Positions 1-8,145 of a stretch of DNA of 64,000 nt are shown in pieces (within the stretch, counting starts at the first letter, position 1; every line of letters begins with the position of its first letter). The position numbers were made by a program, and so were the translations under genes. The notes below the pieces were generated by a model. It worked only from the letters and a program-made list of their open reading frames with translations. It was not told the DNA's origin and did no database searches. Source of the stretch: an uncultured Muribaculaceae bacterium (GTDB lineage Bacteria; Bacteroidota; Bacteroidia; Bacteroidales; Muribaculaceae); assembly GCA_910578385.1 (NCBI GenBank), contig CAJTQV010000002.1:1-64000 (forward strand). Reading direction: 5' to 3'.

Positions 1-2317
1 GCTCCGGAACTTCGAGGAACTTGCGCAGGGTGAGGGAATCAAGTTCGGCGTTGCCGTCACCATCAATGCGTCCACCCAAGCCGCCTATAAGACCGGATAT
101 AAACTCCTTGCCGAAATACATGCCTTTCTCTGCCGTCAGAAAATCTCCGACGGCAAGCTGATAGGGCGTGCGGTCTCCCGTGAGCTTAGATAGGAAATAT
201 CTTGCACCATAAGCCCTGATAAATTCCTGAATCTGCTGAGCGTTGTAACCTCCCGCTCCTTGTCCTATGCCTCGTGCGAGAGAGTCAATCTTATTCTGTA
301 CGCGCTCGATGGTGCCGACAGTCTTCTCTTCCTTAAGCGTAACCTCATATGTCGGTATACTGCCGTCACCCTCCTTGATGGTCAGGGTGTCTATGATTAT
401 TGCTCCGTCTATGCCGAGGTCTTCATCCTCGAAAAGCATCTGCATACCCTCCTTGATTGTGTCATGGAGGCTTGTCAGACCCGAAGCCATGGCCTCGTCG
501 TGCTGACGCGCCATGAAAATCTCGTCTACTTTCGGGCTGTACACGCTGCGCGGATAATCGTTCTTGGCAAGCCACTCTGCCGCCGCCTTGTACAATCTCT
601 GCGAGGCCGCGTCAATATAGACCTCCGGCATCTCGATATACAGAAGCACGAATCTGTCACCCTCGGTGGCATTGTAGTCGTTGTATGGGAACCACAGCTG
701 GATGTCGCTGTCGTAGACGCGGTTCAGTTCAAGTTCATAGTAGCCGGACTCCTTTTTCTCGCATCTCTTAATCTCGAACTCCCGTCCGGTCAACTTGCCG
801 CTCTTGAAGCTGAGGGTGGCGGCCTGACTCGTAAGATAGTCATTAATATCGAACCCAAGGTCTTTTATCCACACCTTGAACGTATACTTGTCGTTCTCGG
901 GTGTTGATTCCGTACCCTCCGGATTCAATTTACCCACACCGTCATCCGCAATCTGCTCAGCCGCCATCAGTTCGTCGAGCGCACCCTCTGCTGTCGTGTT
1001 GTGACCGGCCGCCTTTATATCCTCGGCGGTCATCCCCTCGATAGAGGGATAAATCTCCGGCAAATCCTCGTCGGAACCGTCGAAGAACACCGAACCCTCC
1101 AGCACTCCGATATAGGGAATGTTGTCGGAGTCTATGTATGGGTCTTGCGTAGTGTCCGGAAATCCGGGAAGCATCAGATTCTTAAGCGCGAGGTTATTCG
1201 GGATATAATCCTTACCCATCTGCTTGTTCGTGGACGGGATGTCATCACGGCAAGCTGAGAAATAAACCGTATCCCCCTCTTTCATGCGCTCCATGTCACG
1301 GGCGACCATCGTAAGATTGCCGATGTAGCGGGACGGTTTCTGCGGCTGCGGACTCTGGCCGATGGTCATGTAGTGGGAGCCGGACTTGTCGTTGCGGTGG
1401 TAGTACATCGCATAGGTCTTGCCGTTGATTTCCACGGCAAGCCAACCGAACACCGAATCACCGGAAACAGTCTTGTCAACCAGCTTGTTCTCGTCGATGA
1501 AAGACATGTTGGTCAGGCGCACTGTCTTAAGCGTCGGGGTATTCACATCGCTGATTTTGGCGATGGTGTCCTTTGCGCGGAAGCCGCTCAGACGCTGATA
1601 GTAGCGGATAGGCATGTTGCGCGTCGAGCCATACGCACGCAGACGCGTCACAATCTCCTGGTCGTTCTCGCCGCTGCGTTCAATCTCGTACAGTCCGTTG
1701 CCCTTGCCGTATCTGAACACATGAGCGGCGGGCACACCGGGAGCACCTATTGTGATTCTGCGGTCTTTGATAGTGAAATAAGCCTCAAAATCATCAACGA
1801 CGACTTTCAGCATGTCCCACACCTTGACATTATCCACGCTCACATTGACATCGGTCTTGCCGGAAAACTCAGGATGCACCTCCACAATCCATCTCTCGGA
1901 ACCGTTCTGCTCCGAGAATCTGTCGAGGTTGGCCTGTATGCGGTCTGCAAGCTCCTTTACCGTCGGCGCGAAGAATGAGAACTTCGGGAGTGCCGTGTAA
2001 TGGATATTGTTGTCATTGATTACAATGTCGTAGAAGCCGCAGCGGGTCAGTTCGTCCGAGAGGGAGTTGAACTTGACCCCGGAGTATTTGAAACCGTCTC
2101 CCTTGATTCCAGCGGGCGCGGACTTGATTACCGACGGGTCGTAGTTTATCTCAAACCGTTCGCCACGGTAGTCAAGCCAGTCTCCGAGACGGAAGTCTAC
2201 CGGCGAGTCTGACTCTATGTCAACGGACACAGAGCATTCGCCCATCCACTCACCGTTGTATTCGAGCGAATGGATTACAAGTTTCTCTCGGTTGTCCCTG
2301 TCTCTGACTATCCACAT
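1..2317 (-). CDS. Phage tail tip / tail-associated protein, C-terminus cut by window edge
   Basis: An open reading frame runs leftward from ATG at 2317 (starting MWIVRDRDNREKL) to the window edge without a stop, about 772 codons. It follows the distal-tail-like gene by 6 nt, the position of Tal or host-specificity proteins in siphoviruses. The visible part has a beta-rich N-terminal half typical of tail hub proteins. Near the cut end it reads GGLGGRIDGDGNAELDSLTL, a phrase like the linkers that join tail hubs to fibre or receptor-binding domains. No peptidase motif was recognised. The role is inferred from gene order and general character; the receptor-binding part probably lies beyond the window. 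Confidence 0.7.
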   Translation of the reverse strand, partial: MWIVRDRDNREKLVIHSLEYNGEWMGECSVSVDIESDSPVDFRLGDWLDYRGERFEINYDPSVIKSAPAGIKGDGFKYSGVKFNSLSDELTRCGFYDIVINDNNIHYTALPKFSFFAPTVKELADRIQANLDRFSEQNGSERWIVEVHPEFSGKTDVNVSVDNVKVWDMLKVVVDDFEAYFTIKDRRITIGAPGVPAAHVFRYGKGNGLYEIERSGENDQEIVTRLRAYGSTRNMPIRYYQRLSGFRAKDTIAKISDVNTPTLKTVRLTNMSFIDENKLVDKTVSGDSVFGWLAVEINGKTYAMYYHRNDKSGSHYMTIGQSPQPQKPSRYIGNLTMVARDMERMKEGDTVYFSACRDDIPSTNKQMGKDYIPNNLALKNLMLPGFPDTTQDPYIDSDNIPYIGVLEGSVFFDGSDEDLPEIYPSIEGMTAEDIKAAGHNTTAEGALDELMAAEQIADDGVGKLNPEGTESTPENDKYTFKVWIKDLGFDINDYLTSQAATLSFKSGKLTGREFEIKRCEKKESGYYELELNRVYDSDIQLWFPYNDYNATEGDRFVLLYIEMPEVYIDAASQRLYKAAAEWLAKNDYPRSVYSPKVDEIFMARQHDEAMASGLTSLHDTIKEGMQMLFEDEDLGIDGAIIIDTLTIKEGDGSIPTYEVTLKEEKTVGTIERVQNKIDSLARGIGQGAGGYNAQQIQEFIRAYGARYFLSKLTGDRTPYQLAVGDFLTAEKGMYFGKEFISGLIGGLGGRIDGDGNAELDSLTLRKFLEVPE

Positions 2318-2323
2318 GGTCTT

Positions 2324-2791
2324 CTACTCTTTTGTAGGCAATGTCACATCTGCCGACGGGTCAGTCACGCGGAACTTGACTTCCATCGACGCATAATCGT
2401 TTAGGTTATCGCGTTTGAAATCAGGCGTGGGAATGCTCTTGCAATATACATTCCTCCGTCCGATACCGGTGCGTGCGTCATATATGCGCAGTGTCGCTCC
2501 GGCTCCGTCCCGTCCGGACAGAAAATTGCGGAATCTGACATAATCGGCATATGCCGAGCCGCGTGCGCCCTTGTAGACGAACTTCACCGTAAGGTCATAA
2601 GGCTTAATCATGAGCTTCGGCGGGATATAGGCATCCTCCCCATCCTCACCGGGCCAGTCGCGCACGGCGACATCCTTGAACTCCTCTTCGGGCCAAGGAA
2701 TCTCGCTTGCGGCGAAACCGAAATCATCGAGACTGTTGTATGTGGTCCCGGTGTCAGACTTGCGTATGTAGAGTTTGTTCTCCCTGCTCAT
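2324..2791 (-). CDS. Distal tail (Dit-like) protein
   Basis: This 155-residue protein is the first gene of a leftward operon and lies just before the tail-tip gene, the usual place for the distal tail protein that closes the tube and carries the baseplate hub. The sequence is beta-rich with a central PPKLMIKPYDLTVKFVYKG strand pair and a RIYDARTGIGRRNVYC segment, as in small Dit-like proteins of Bacteroidetes prophages. Its ATG follows a terminator-like hairpin by only 15 nt and a strong promoter lies behind that hairpin. The functional call rests mainly on synteny. Confidence 0.55.
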   Translation of the reverse strand: MSRENKLYIRKSDTGTTYNSLDDFGFAASEIPWPEEEFKDVAVRDWPGEDGEDAYIPPKLMIKPYDLTVKFVYKGARGSAYADYVRFRNFLSGRDGAGATLRIYDARTGIGRRNVYCKSIPTPDFKRDNLNDYASMEVKFRVTDPSADVTLPTKE

Positions 2792-2806
2792 GTGGTGTAA
2801 ATAAAA

Positions 2807-2850
2807 AAAGAGCCTGATTCAGCCCCTTGCGAGGGTGAATCAGGCTCTTT
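2807..2850 (-). terminator. Terminator-like leader hairpin A before the distal tail operon
   Basis: On the minus strand two perfect 15-nt arms (AAAGAGCCTGATTCA at 2850-2836 and its complement at 2821-2807) enclose a CCCT/AGGG inner stem. A T-tract and the bases ATTTA follow, and the ATG at 2791 comes 15 nt after the stem. The same arms occur at 19363-19405. The hairpin lies between promoter and coding sequence, so it is either an attenuator that must be read through or the end of the upstream replication operon. Confidence 0.8.
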
Positions 2851-2874
2851 GGCCTTTATGACTCTAAGTCACTG

Positions 2875-2905
2875 CAAAAATAATCTATTCACGGCAAACA
2901 GCAAA
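2875..2905 (-). promoter_or_regulatory. Bacteroidetes-type promoter for the distal tail operon
   Basis: On the minus strand TTTG (2905-2902) is separated by 19 nt from TATTTTTG (2882-2875), matching the Bacteroidetes primary sigma consensus. The predicted start is near 2868, about 18 nt before leader hairpin A. The same TATTTTTGC box occurs at both other structural operon promoters. Confidence 0.75.
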
Positions 2906-2910
2906 ACAAA

Positions 2911-3291
2911 TCACTCAATTTGCCGCTGACTCATCTCTATGACCGCCGCCTCCTGCGCCGCCGTGTCAGATTCCTCCTGAGTCGGGACGGGTGCGGAAGC
3001 TGCATCACGCTCCATCTTGCGTCCGAATGCGGCGAAGAAGTCATCGGCGAACTCCTTGTCTACCGCCATGTTCGTCAGATGGTAGTACATGGTCAGCAGT
3101 ACCTCGACGCTCCGGCGCATCTCCTCGTCGCGGCACAGCATCAGCCACACTCCGAACATGCGGGAGTCATCCCGGAATGAGACGCCCCAATGGCCGTCGA
3201 TGGTCTTGATCCGCACATACTCATGTTCCGCTCCGTCGCGTGTAATCTCAAAATTGCCTACACGCGCCAGCACATTTTTTTTCTTGTTCAT
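2911..3291 (-). CDS. Hypothetical phage protein, 126 aa
   Basis: No function recognised. The protein starts MNKKKNVLARVGNFEITRDG, has a compact mixed N-terminal half (residues 1-80) with several aromatic residues, then a helix (KEFADDFFAAFGRKM) and an acidic, glutamine-rich tail. It is the last gene of the leftward replication block, 15 nt after the primase-helicase gene, so it was probably acquired with that block. The distal-tail promoter begins six bases after its stop codon. Confidence 0.7.
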   Translation of the reverse strand: MNKKKNVLARVGNFEITRDGAEHEYVRIKTIDGHWGVSFRDDSRMFGVWLMLCRDEEMRRSVEVLLTMYYHLTNMAVDKEFADDFFAAFGRKMERDAASAPVPTQEESDTAAQEAAVIEMSQRQIE

Positions 3292-3306
3292 AGCATTTAT
3301 TTGTGG

Positions 3307-5124
3307 TTATTGTTTCTCCTTGGGCTTGCGCTTGTATTGCTCCAGCCGGTGCTTCTTTGCCTTGCTTCCCATCTCGATGTCGTAGTCCCACTCGTCGGGC
3401 ACGACAATGATTCCGTCCGTGCGGTTCGGGACATCCTTCTGATACTTGCGGTACGGCTCTCCCAGACTCTTCATACGCTCGTTGAAAGCGCGGCGCACGA
3501 GCTTCACGTCATCGGGAACGGCCTCGACCTCGCGCCGCCTCTTCTCGGAGCGCATGTAGTCTTTCATCGCCTTGTTGGCTTTGGATAGCTCGAACTCGTA
3601 TTGCCGCCCGTTCTTGCGGTAACATCCGTCGAGCACCCCTTTCATGAGCATCTTGTTTATGATGGATACGGATATTTTCGTCCAGTGTGACAACTCCCGG
3701 ACACCGCGTATGAGGCCGCTCTTCCCTTTCCCCCGGTATTCCGGGTCTGTATTGCGGAAGCTGTCGGAATAGATTATGTACATAATCCCCTCCCTGAACT
3801 TGTCCTTGCGGTAGCCGGCCTCTTTGAGCACATTGCCGAACTTCGTGAAACTCTCGGGACTGTGGTAATTCTCCACACACCATTTCACATAGGCATTGTA
3901 GAGCTTGCTCGCCCCCATCATCTTCGGCTCAAACTTATGGTCTATAATCGCGCACCGGTAATCTTTCTCGCGCATATATTGCAGCACCGTGGAACTCTCG
4001 GCTATATAGTCGTCAACCGCGTCACGCAGCACGCTCAGCCCGGTGAGCTTGTAACCGTTGCTGATAAAACGCTCGCGTCCGGCCAATATCCAGTTGAATA
4101 TCCCGGCATACTCGGCCTCAAGCTCCTTGGCGAGACTCTTGTTCTGCTCACATTCCGGAATGACCTGCTCGAACGGGATAATCACTATGCGCCGACCAAG
4201 AGCATAGAAACTGTTGCGGATATACGGCAGACGGTTCGCATTGGCCATTATGAGCGGAATATTCTCCGCAGTGAAGTTGTTGCCGTACAGCAGTCTCGCC
4301 TCCATCCTCTCGCCGCTGATAAGTTTCTTCAGCGCGTCGGTATCCTTGTCGAGGTCTCCGGCCTGTATCTCGGAACAGTAATTGAGCCTCTTGCCGTTTA
4401 TGAAGGCGAGGTTGTGTTTCTTGTCACCTCCGGCAATCAACGCGCCGATACCGAAATTCGACACATTGTCGCGTCCGAGAAGCCCGGTCAGAGTCTCGAA
4501 TACGACGCTCTTCCCGTTTCCTCCGGGACCGCGCAGGATGACCATGTGCTCTATCTTGGCCGTGCGGCGGTCAATGAAGATGCTGCCTATGAACTCCTGC
4601 AACACTTTCTGAACCTCGATGTCGGGCAGCACCACATCAAGGAACTGCTGCCATTTGAGCGGATACTCGTCGGGATTGAAGTCGAAGTCAACGGCGGTCA
4701 TCTGAACGAATCTACGGTCAAAGTCATGCTGCGTGCGCGTCTCGATGTTATAGACACAGTTGCGCATCACCACTATCGAATTGTCGGGATGCAACTCCTT
4801 GCCCGCCACGGCGCGTTTGCAGACGCGGAACACGCTCTCCACACGCGAATAGTCACCATTCGGCAACTCGCACCGGCGCATGATGTCGTACACCAGATTG
4901 CCGAGGTCGTCCCATGAGAACGGCTCATAGCAGCGGCCGGCGAAATAATGCGGCACGCCGTTGAAGTAGCCGATGGAAGAGTTGATGATGGCCGTACGCA
5001 GCAAATCCTGCACCGCATCGACCCTTTCGGCCGATTTGCGGTACTCACGCGCCTCCGAGAGCTTCCCCTCGTCCATGGCCGAGAATATCTCGTTCATCAG
5101 TTTCCGGTACTTCTCCTGCTCCAT
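3307..5124 (-). CDS. Phage primase-helicase, D5/P4 family (SF3 ATPase)
   Basis: This 605-residue protein matches the P4/D5-type replication proteins that open the origin and drive the fork. A D5_N-like region precedes the Walker A motif GPGGNGKS (near residue 200). The Walker B-like strand (KRLNYCSEI) and the sensor segment (IPLIMANANRLP) follow, then ALGRRIVIIPF, the arginine-finger-like stretch of these helicases. The C-terminal 200 residues are basic and probably bind DNA. No separate TOPRIM or Zn-primase motif is evident, so priming activity is unproven. It sits in a tight leftward block with a resolvase-like gene, fitting a replication-recombination module. Confidence 0.88.
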   Translation of the reverse strand: MEQEKYRKLMNEIFSAMDEGKLSEAREYRKSAERVDAVQDLLRTAIINSSIGYFNGVPHYFAGRCYEPFSWDDLGNLVYDIMRRCELPNGDYSRVESVFRVCKRAVAGKELHPDNSIVVMRNCVYNIETRTQHDFDRRFVQMTAVDFDFNPDEYPLKWQQFLDVVLPDIEVQKVLQEFIGSIFIDRRTAKIEHMVILRGPGGNGKSVVFETLTGLLGRDNVSNFGIGALIAGGDKKHNLAFINGKRLNYCSEIQAGDLDKDTDALKKLISGERMEARLLYGNNFTAENIPLIMANANRLPYIRNSFYALGRRIVIIPFEQVIPECEQNKSLAKELEAEYAGIFNWILAGRERFISNGYKLTGLSVLRDAVDDYIAESSTVLQYMREKDYRCAIIDHKFEPKMMGASKLYNAYVKWCVENYHSPESFTKFGNVLKEAGYRKDKFREGIMYIIYSDSFRNTDPEYRGKGKSGLIRGVRELSHWTKISVSIINKMLMKGVLDGCYRKNGRQYEFELSKANKAMKDYMRSEKRRREVEAVPDDVKLVRRAFNERMKSLGEPYRKYQKDVPNRTDGIIVVPDEWDYDIEMGSKAKKHRLEQYKRKPKEKQ

Positions 5125-5126
5125 GA

Positions 5127-5405
5127 CTACATCTGTCTTAATTTATATATGGCCGCATCAATCAGTTTGCCGACAACATAGGGCGGCGGCATCTTCACCT
5201 TGTCGCTATTGCTCCTGCGCCACTTCTGCAAATAGTGCAGACCTCTCAGCAGACAATCCTTGCGCATCGCCGCGTGGTCGAGGTCGCACAGCTCCGAGCA
5301 GTTGCGCCCGACATAATCTTGCAGGGCACATCCTCCGTTGCCGTTTATATCCTCGTTCAGCAGGAAACAACACTCTCCGCAATACACCAGGTACTGACTT
5401 CTCAT
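5127..5405 (-). CDS. Cysteine-rich small phage protein
   Basis: The protein has about 92 residues. Seven cysteines and a histidine (YCGECCFLLNEDINGNGGC, then NCSELCDLDH and DC) suggest one or two bound metal ions. The C-terminal half is basic with helical character. A start at 5429 is also open but overlaps the resolvase gene; the ATG at 5405 lies two bases after that gene's stop, which fits translational coupling, so I prefer it. It lies between resolvase and helicase genes and may be a DNA-binding accessory factor. That role is inference only. Confidence 0.65.
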   Translation of the reverse strand: MRSQYLVYCGECCFLLNEDINGNGGCALQDYVGRNCSELCDLDHAAMRKDCLLRGLHYLQKWRRSNSDKVKMPPPYVVGKLIDAAIYKLRQM

Positions 5406-5406
5406 A

Positions 5407-6078
5407 TCAAAAATTGTTTCTACGCGCATACTCGGCCATCAGCAACGAGTCGCAGATACCGTCATGCGGATTCTTACACTTCGGGGTGCGTCTGAGGTCA
5501 ACACCGGGGAATATCCTCTTGGCGCAGTTTATCGACGTTTCCTTGGTCTTGACCTTCTTCCCCTCCATCACCTTGTCGCATCGCTCCCACACGCCACTCT
5601 GCCACTTCTTCGGCGGTATCATAGAGTAGGGAATATTCAGCGCAGTCAGCATTCCTACTATCCAGCCCTTATTATAGCCGAACTCAAACGTCCCCTTGGC
5701 TGAACTGCCGAACACCGCGTGAACATCCTCCACAACCGCATAGACCGAGTTGTAATTGACCAGATCGCGCAGCTTGTAGCAGATGTCCGAAATATCGTAA
5801 TCATCGAAAGCAACTGACTCAATACTCTCACCGTGAAGGACGGTCAGCGCACCCTTGGAGCCGGGGTCAAGTCCAATGTAGTATTTATTACTCATTTGTT
5901 TTGTTTCCTGCGCAACGTTTATAGGGTTCATATATCCCCATTGCTCACAATGAGGGCATTTAACACTCCACAAATCGCGGTCTGTTGATAATACCGCTTT
6001 GGGATTGTCAAGATTGAATGTTTTACCACATTCTTCACATACACAATCAATATCTTCTGTCTTTAGACTTGTTATCAT
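5407..6078 (-). CDS. RuvC-like Holliday junction resolvase with N-terminal zinc ribbon
   Basis: Residues from about 66 onward form a RuvC/RNase H fold. The first catalytic acid is in YIGLDPGSKGALTV, the second in YAVVEDVHAVFG, and the paired acids are in HDGICDSLLMAEYARR at the C-terminus. Phage enzymes of this type cut branched replication intermediates before packaging. The first 60 residues carry CEECGK and CPHCEQ pairs, a zinc-ribbon arrangement. The ATG at 6078 overlaps the stop of the upstream gene (ATGA), which supports the long form. An internal ATG at residue 62 (MSNKYYIGLDPG), preceded by AGGAAA, could produce the nuclease alone. Confidence 0.85.
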   Translation of the reverse strand: MITSLKTEDIDCVCEECGKTFNLDNPKAVLSTDRDLWSVKCPHCEQWGYMNPINVAQETKQMSNKYYIGLDPGSKGALTVLHGESIESVAFDDYDISDICYKLRDLVNYNSVYAVVEDVHAVFGSSAKGTFEFGYNKGWIVGMLTALNIPYSMIPPKKWQSGVWERCDKVMEGKKVKTKETSINCAKRIFPGVDLRRTPKCKNPHDGICDSLLMAEYARRNNF

Positions 6079-6434
6079 TCGTGATTCGTTATGTTGTCAG
6101 CGGATAAATATTCTGTGTCGCCAAAATCGAATGTTTCGCCATTGATTTTCGCCCATAAGTCCAATCCAAATATGGTAGCATTATGCCTCTCCAACACGCT
6201 TTTGAGGTCTTGTAGGAAAGCGGTGCGAGGGTCGGAGGGTGGGGCAAGTTCAAGGTTGGAAACATGAACCCAAACGGTATCATCCAAACCATCCATATCC
6301 ACATCCCTATAACCATGGTCAATATCGCATACTTCTCCCTCGGAACCCTCTTTAACCAATGTTTCAAAAGGCCCGCACTTGCAATCGCGCATTACCCGCA
6401 CCCTATCGCCCACCTTAAATTTCTTTTCGCTCAT
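6075..6434 (-). CDS. Hypothetical protein with SH3-like beta barrel
   Basis: The N-terminal 60 residues (FKVGDRVRVMRDCKCGPF, then KEGSEGEVCDID and VWVHVSNLEL) have the spacing of a small SH3-like or KOW-like barrel. The C-terminal half is unlike anything I recognise. It is the first gene of the leftward replication block and overlaps the resolvase gene by four bases. The function is unknown; a nucleic-acid or protein-binding accessory role is a guess. Confidence 0.65.
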   Translation of the reverse strand: MSEKKFKVGDRVRVMRDCKCGPFETLVKEGSEGEVCDIDHGYRDVDMDGLDDTVWVHVSNLELAPPSDPRTAFLQDLKSVLERHNATIFGLDLWAKINGETFDFGDTEYLSADNITNHE

Positions 6435-7253
6435 TTATATCCGAAGTATTATTGATGGTAAGTACAGTGGTCAAGTACACCGCGTCCTGCCGGTGCCACC
6501 GTGAATGCCACGCACAAAGTTAGGCAAAACCACGCTTATTACAATGGAAAACGCTCAATTTACAGCGACGACTCACCAACCCTTCACACCTTTCACCCTC
6601 CCCCTAAGTCATTGTTGCACACCGTGTAACAATGTGAAAACGATGAAAACATGTGAATACTTGTTTATACAACTGTTCACACTCATCTCTCAGCAAATCA
6701 GTATGTTGTAAAAACTGTGAATAGTTGTGCACAGTTTTTGGCAAAAACTTTTTGAAATATTTATGTGCGTTATATTACACTTTTATTTTATACATACACT
6801 CTCACAAGTGTTCACACTCTTCACAGTCTTTAAATGTTGTTGAATACAAGAGAGTTATAACGTTTTTAAACTATGCACAAACCCTGCATTTTGTTGTTTC
6901 AACTATGCACATTGAAAAATCAGCCTGCAAACCGTTGATTTTTACGTATATACAGAAGCCCGTTTTCTGCAACCGGATGAAACAGCCAATTTTCTCATTT
7001 CCCACCGATTACACACCACCGGAAAAGTGGAGGCAGATGTGCAAGTTCATGCACATGCAAAACAAAAAATAAAAAAATATAAAATTTTCGGTGAGAGGTG
7101 ACAACAAGCGATTTTCAAAAAAAAGTCGGGGGGGGTGCCCCTCAAATATAGACCACTGCCGCACCCTCGATAATGAAGGCAGCACAACACCCAGACAACA
7201 CCGTAAAACCTTGAAAATTACCCTTTATAGGTCATAATAAATTATGAGATATG
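6435..7253. other. Inverted-repeat-rich AT region; candidate replication origin or control region
   Basis: No convincing gene is present. The DNA is AT-rich and full of short TTCACA/TGTGAA words and paired repeats. AAAAACTGTG at 6711-6720 pairs with CACAGTTTTT ten bases later. ATTGTTGCACACCGTGTAACAAT-like dyad symmetry lies near 6613-6635. It sits between the leftward replication genes and the small terminase gene and is a reasonable place for the phage origin. A G8 run directly followed by TGCCCC lies at 7128-7140 after an A8 run. An open frame at 6725-7072 looks non-coding. Confidence 0.45.
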
Positions 7254-7808
7254 CTATATCTCGCCCTTTTTATGCTCTTTTTGCAGTAATTCAAGGAGTT
7301 CAGCGCATTGAGGAAACGACAACGGAACGTAAAATTGCACCCTTTTTTCGTCACCTTTTGCCTGTTCTGCCTTCATTTTCTGCAATTCCGCCACCTGCAT
7401 GAGGATTCGCGCACGTTCAGAACCACTTGTAATTTCGGCCTCTTTAACCAACTCACGCAACACCGCATCTTTATCCGTATAATCGAACGTATCACGAATT
7501 GCCAGTGCTGCTGATGCGTCGATGTCCTTGCGTGGTCTTCCTCTCCTCCTCCCTGATGTGTCAGGCGTTACGCTGTCCGCGTGCTTGCTGTTAAGCTCAG
7601 CAATCAGGGCGTTAATACCGGGTTTCAAGTTCATCAACTTCCGGGCTGCGGCCTGCAATCCTGTAGCCGTGGTAGTCTTCGGACGGTACACAACTGCGTA
7701 AGATTCCGCCACCGATGCCCCGGAGCAATAGAGAAGGCAGAAAAGGACATCACGCGGGTCGATGTTGAAATTGCGGGCGTGGTCTGCTGTGAATTTAGAG
7801 AACTGCAT
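7254..7808 (-). CDS. Terminase small subunit (putative)
   Basis: This protein would recognise packaging sites and load DNA onto the large terminase. The N-terminal half has the small-terminase pattern: a helical region with ASVAESYAVVYRPKT followed by a sigma-like helix and GINALIAELN. A basic RRRGRPRK AT-hook-like stretch comes next, then a helical oligomerisation region (LRELVKEAEITSGSERARIL). The C-terminus (VQFYVPLSFPQCAELLELL) could contact the large subunit. It lies apart from the large terminase, across an 8-kb early operon, which is unusual. The call rests on sequence pattern and module completeness. Confidence 0.62.
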   Translation of the reverse strand: MQFSKFTADHARNFNIDPRDVLFCLLYCSGASVAESYAVVYRPKTTTATGLQAAARKLMNLKPGINALIAELNSKHADSVTPDTSGRRRGRPRKDIDASAALAIRDTFDYTDKDAVLRELVKEAEITSGSERARILMQVAELQKMKAEQAKGDEKRVQFYVPLSFPQCAELLELLQKEHKKGEI

Positions 7809-7994
7809 TTAACAATTGTTAAAAATATTCTTTAACATTAAATTTGGCTTCTTACGGCCTGCAAAGGTAATAAAACGGGGGGAGATATGAAAATAAATTG
7901 CGCACGTTGTGTGGCGTGTGCGGGGCTGTGACGGGGCGTGTGCGGGAGACGTGGAAACAAGGTCGGAATGTGGGTAAAAATAAGTGTTAAATTA

Positions 7995-8026
7995 TTTGGT
8001 AATCAGCGGATTATGTTGTATCTTTG
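7995..8026 (+). promoter_or_regulatory. Promoter of the rightward small-gene operon
   Basis: TTTG (7995-7998), a 20-nt spacer and TATCTTTG (8019-8026) match the Bacteroidetes consensus. Transcription should begin near 8033, leaving a leader of about 110 nt before the first ATG at 8146. Confidence 0.8.
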
Positions 8027-8032
8027 CATTGT

Positions 8033-8145
8033 CAAAAGGGAGATAATAGACATCTTCCGGAAGATGAAACAGAAAGCCCCGGCGTTCATCTTCACAGACT
8101 GAACCGGGGCAAAGTTATTAAATCACTTCAAAGTTATTAAATCTT
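8033..8145 (+). promoter_or_regulatory. Structured 5' leader with mutually exclusive hairpins and a direct repeat
   Basis: The 16-nt palindrome CATCTTCCGGAAGATG lies at 8051-8066. Its right half (AAGATGAA, 8061-8068) can instead pair with TTCATCTT at 8085-8092. A third stem, GCCCCGG (8076-8082) with CCGGGGC (8104-8110), encloses that partner. AAAGTTATTAAATC then appears twice, at 8111-8124 and 8130-8143, just before the ATG. This arrangement can switch between folds and may control translation of the operon. Confidence 0.6.

Noticed and set aside
260..907. Open frames on the plus strand in the first 2.2 kb
   Set aside because: They are antisense to the long tail-tip reading frame, whose translation looks like a real protein over its whole length.
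3862..4917. A 351-codon plus-strand frame opposite the primase-helicase
   Set aside because: The minus-strand frame carries Walker motifs and helicase signatures; the plus frame has no recognisable pattern and is a mirror of its codon bias.
6725..7072. A 115-codon frame in the AT-rich intergenic region
   Set aside because: Low-complexity and cysteine/histidine-rich without domain pattern, and it overlaps the repeat-rich stretch; probably chance.
7128..7140. G8 run with TGCCCC as a definite cos site
   Set aside because: It lies near the small terminase, but a homopolymer alone is not evidence of cohesive ends; kept only as a possibility in the text.
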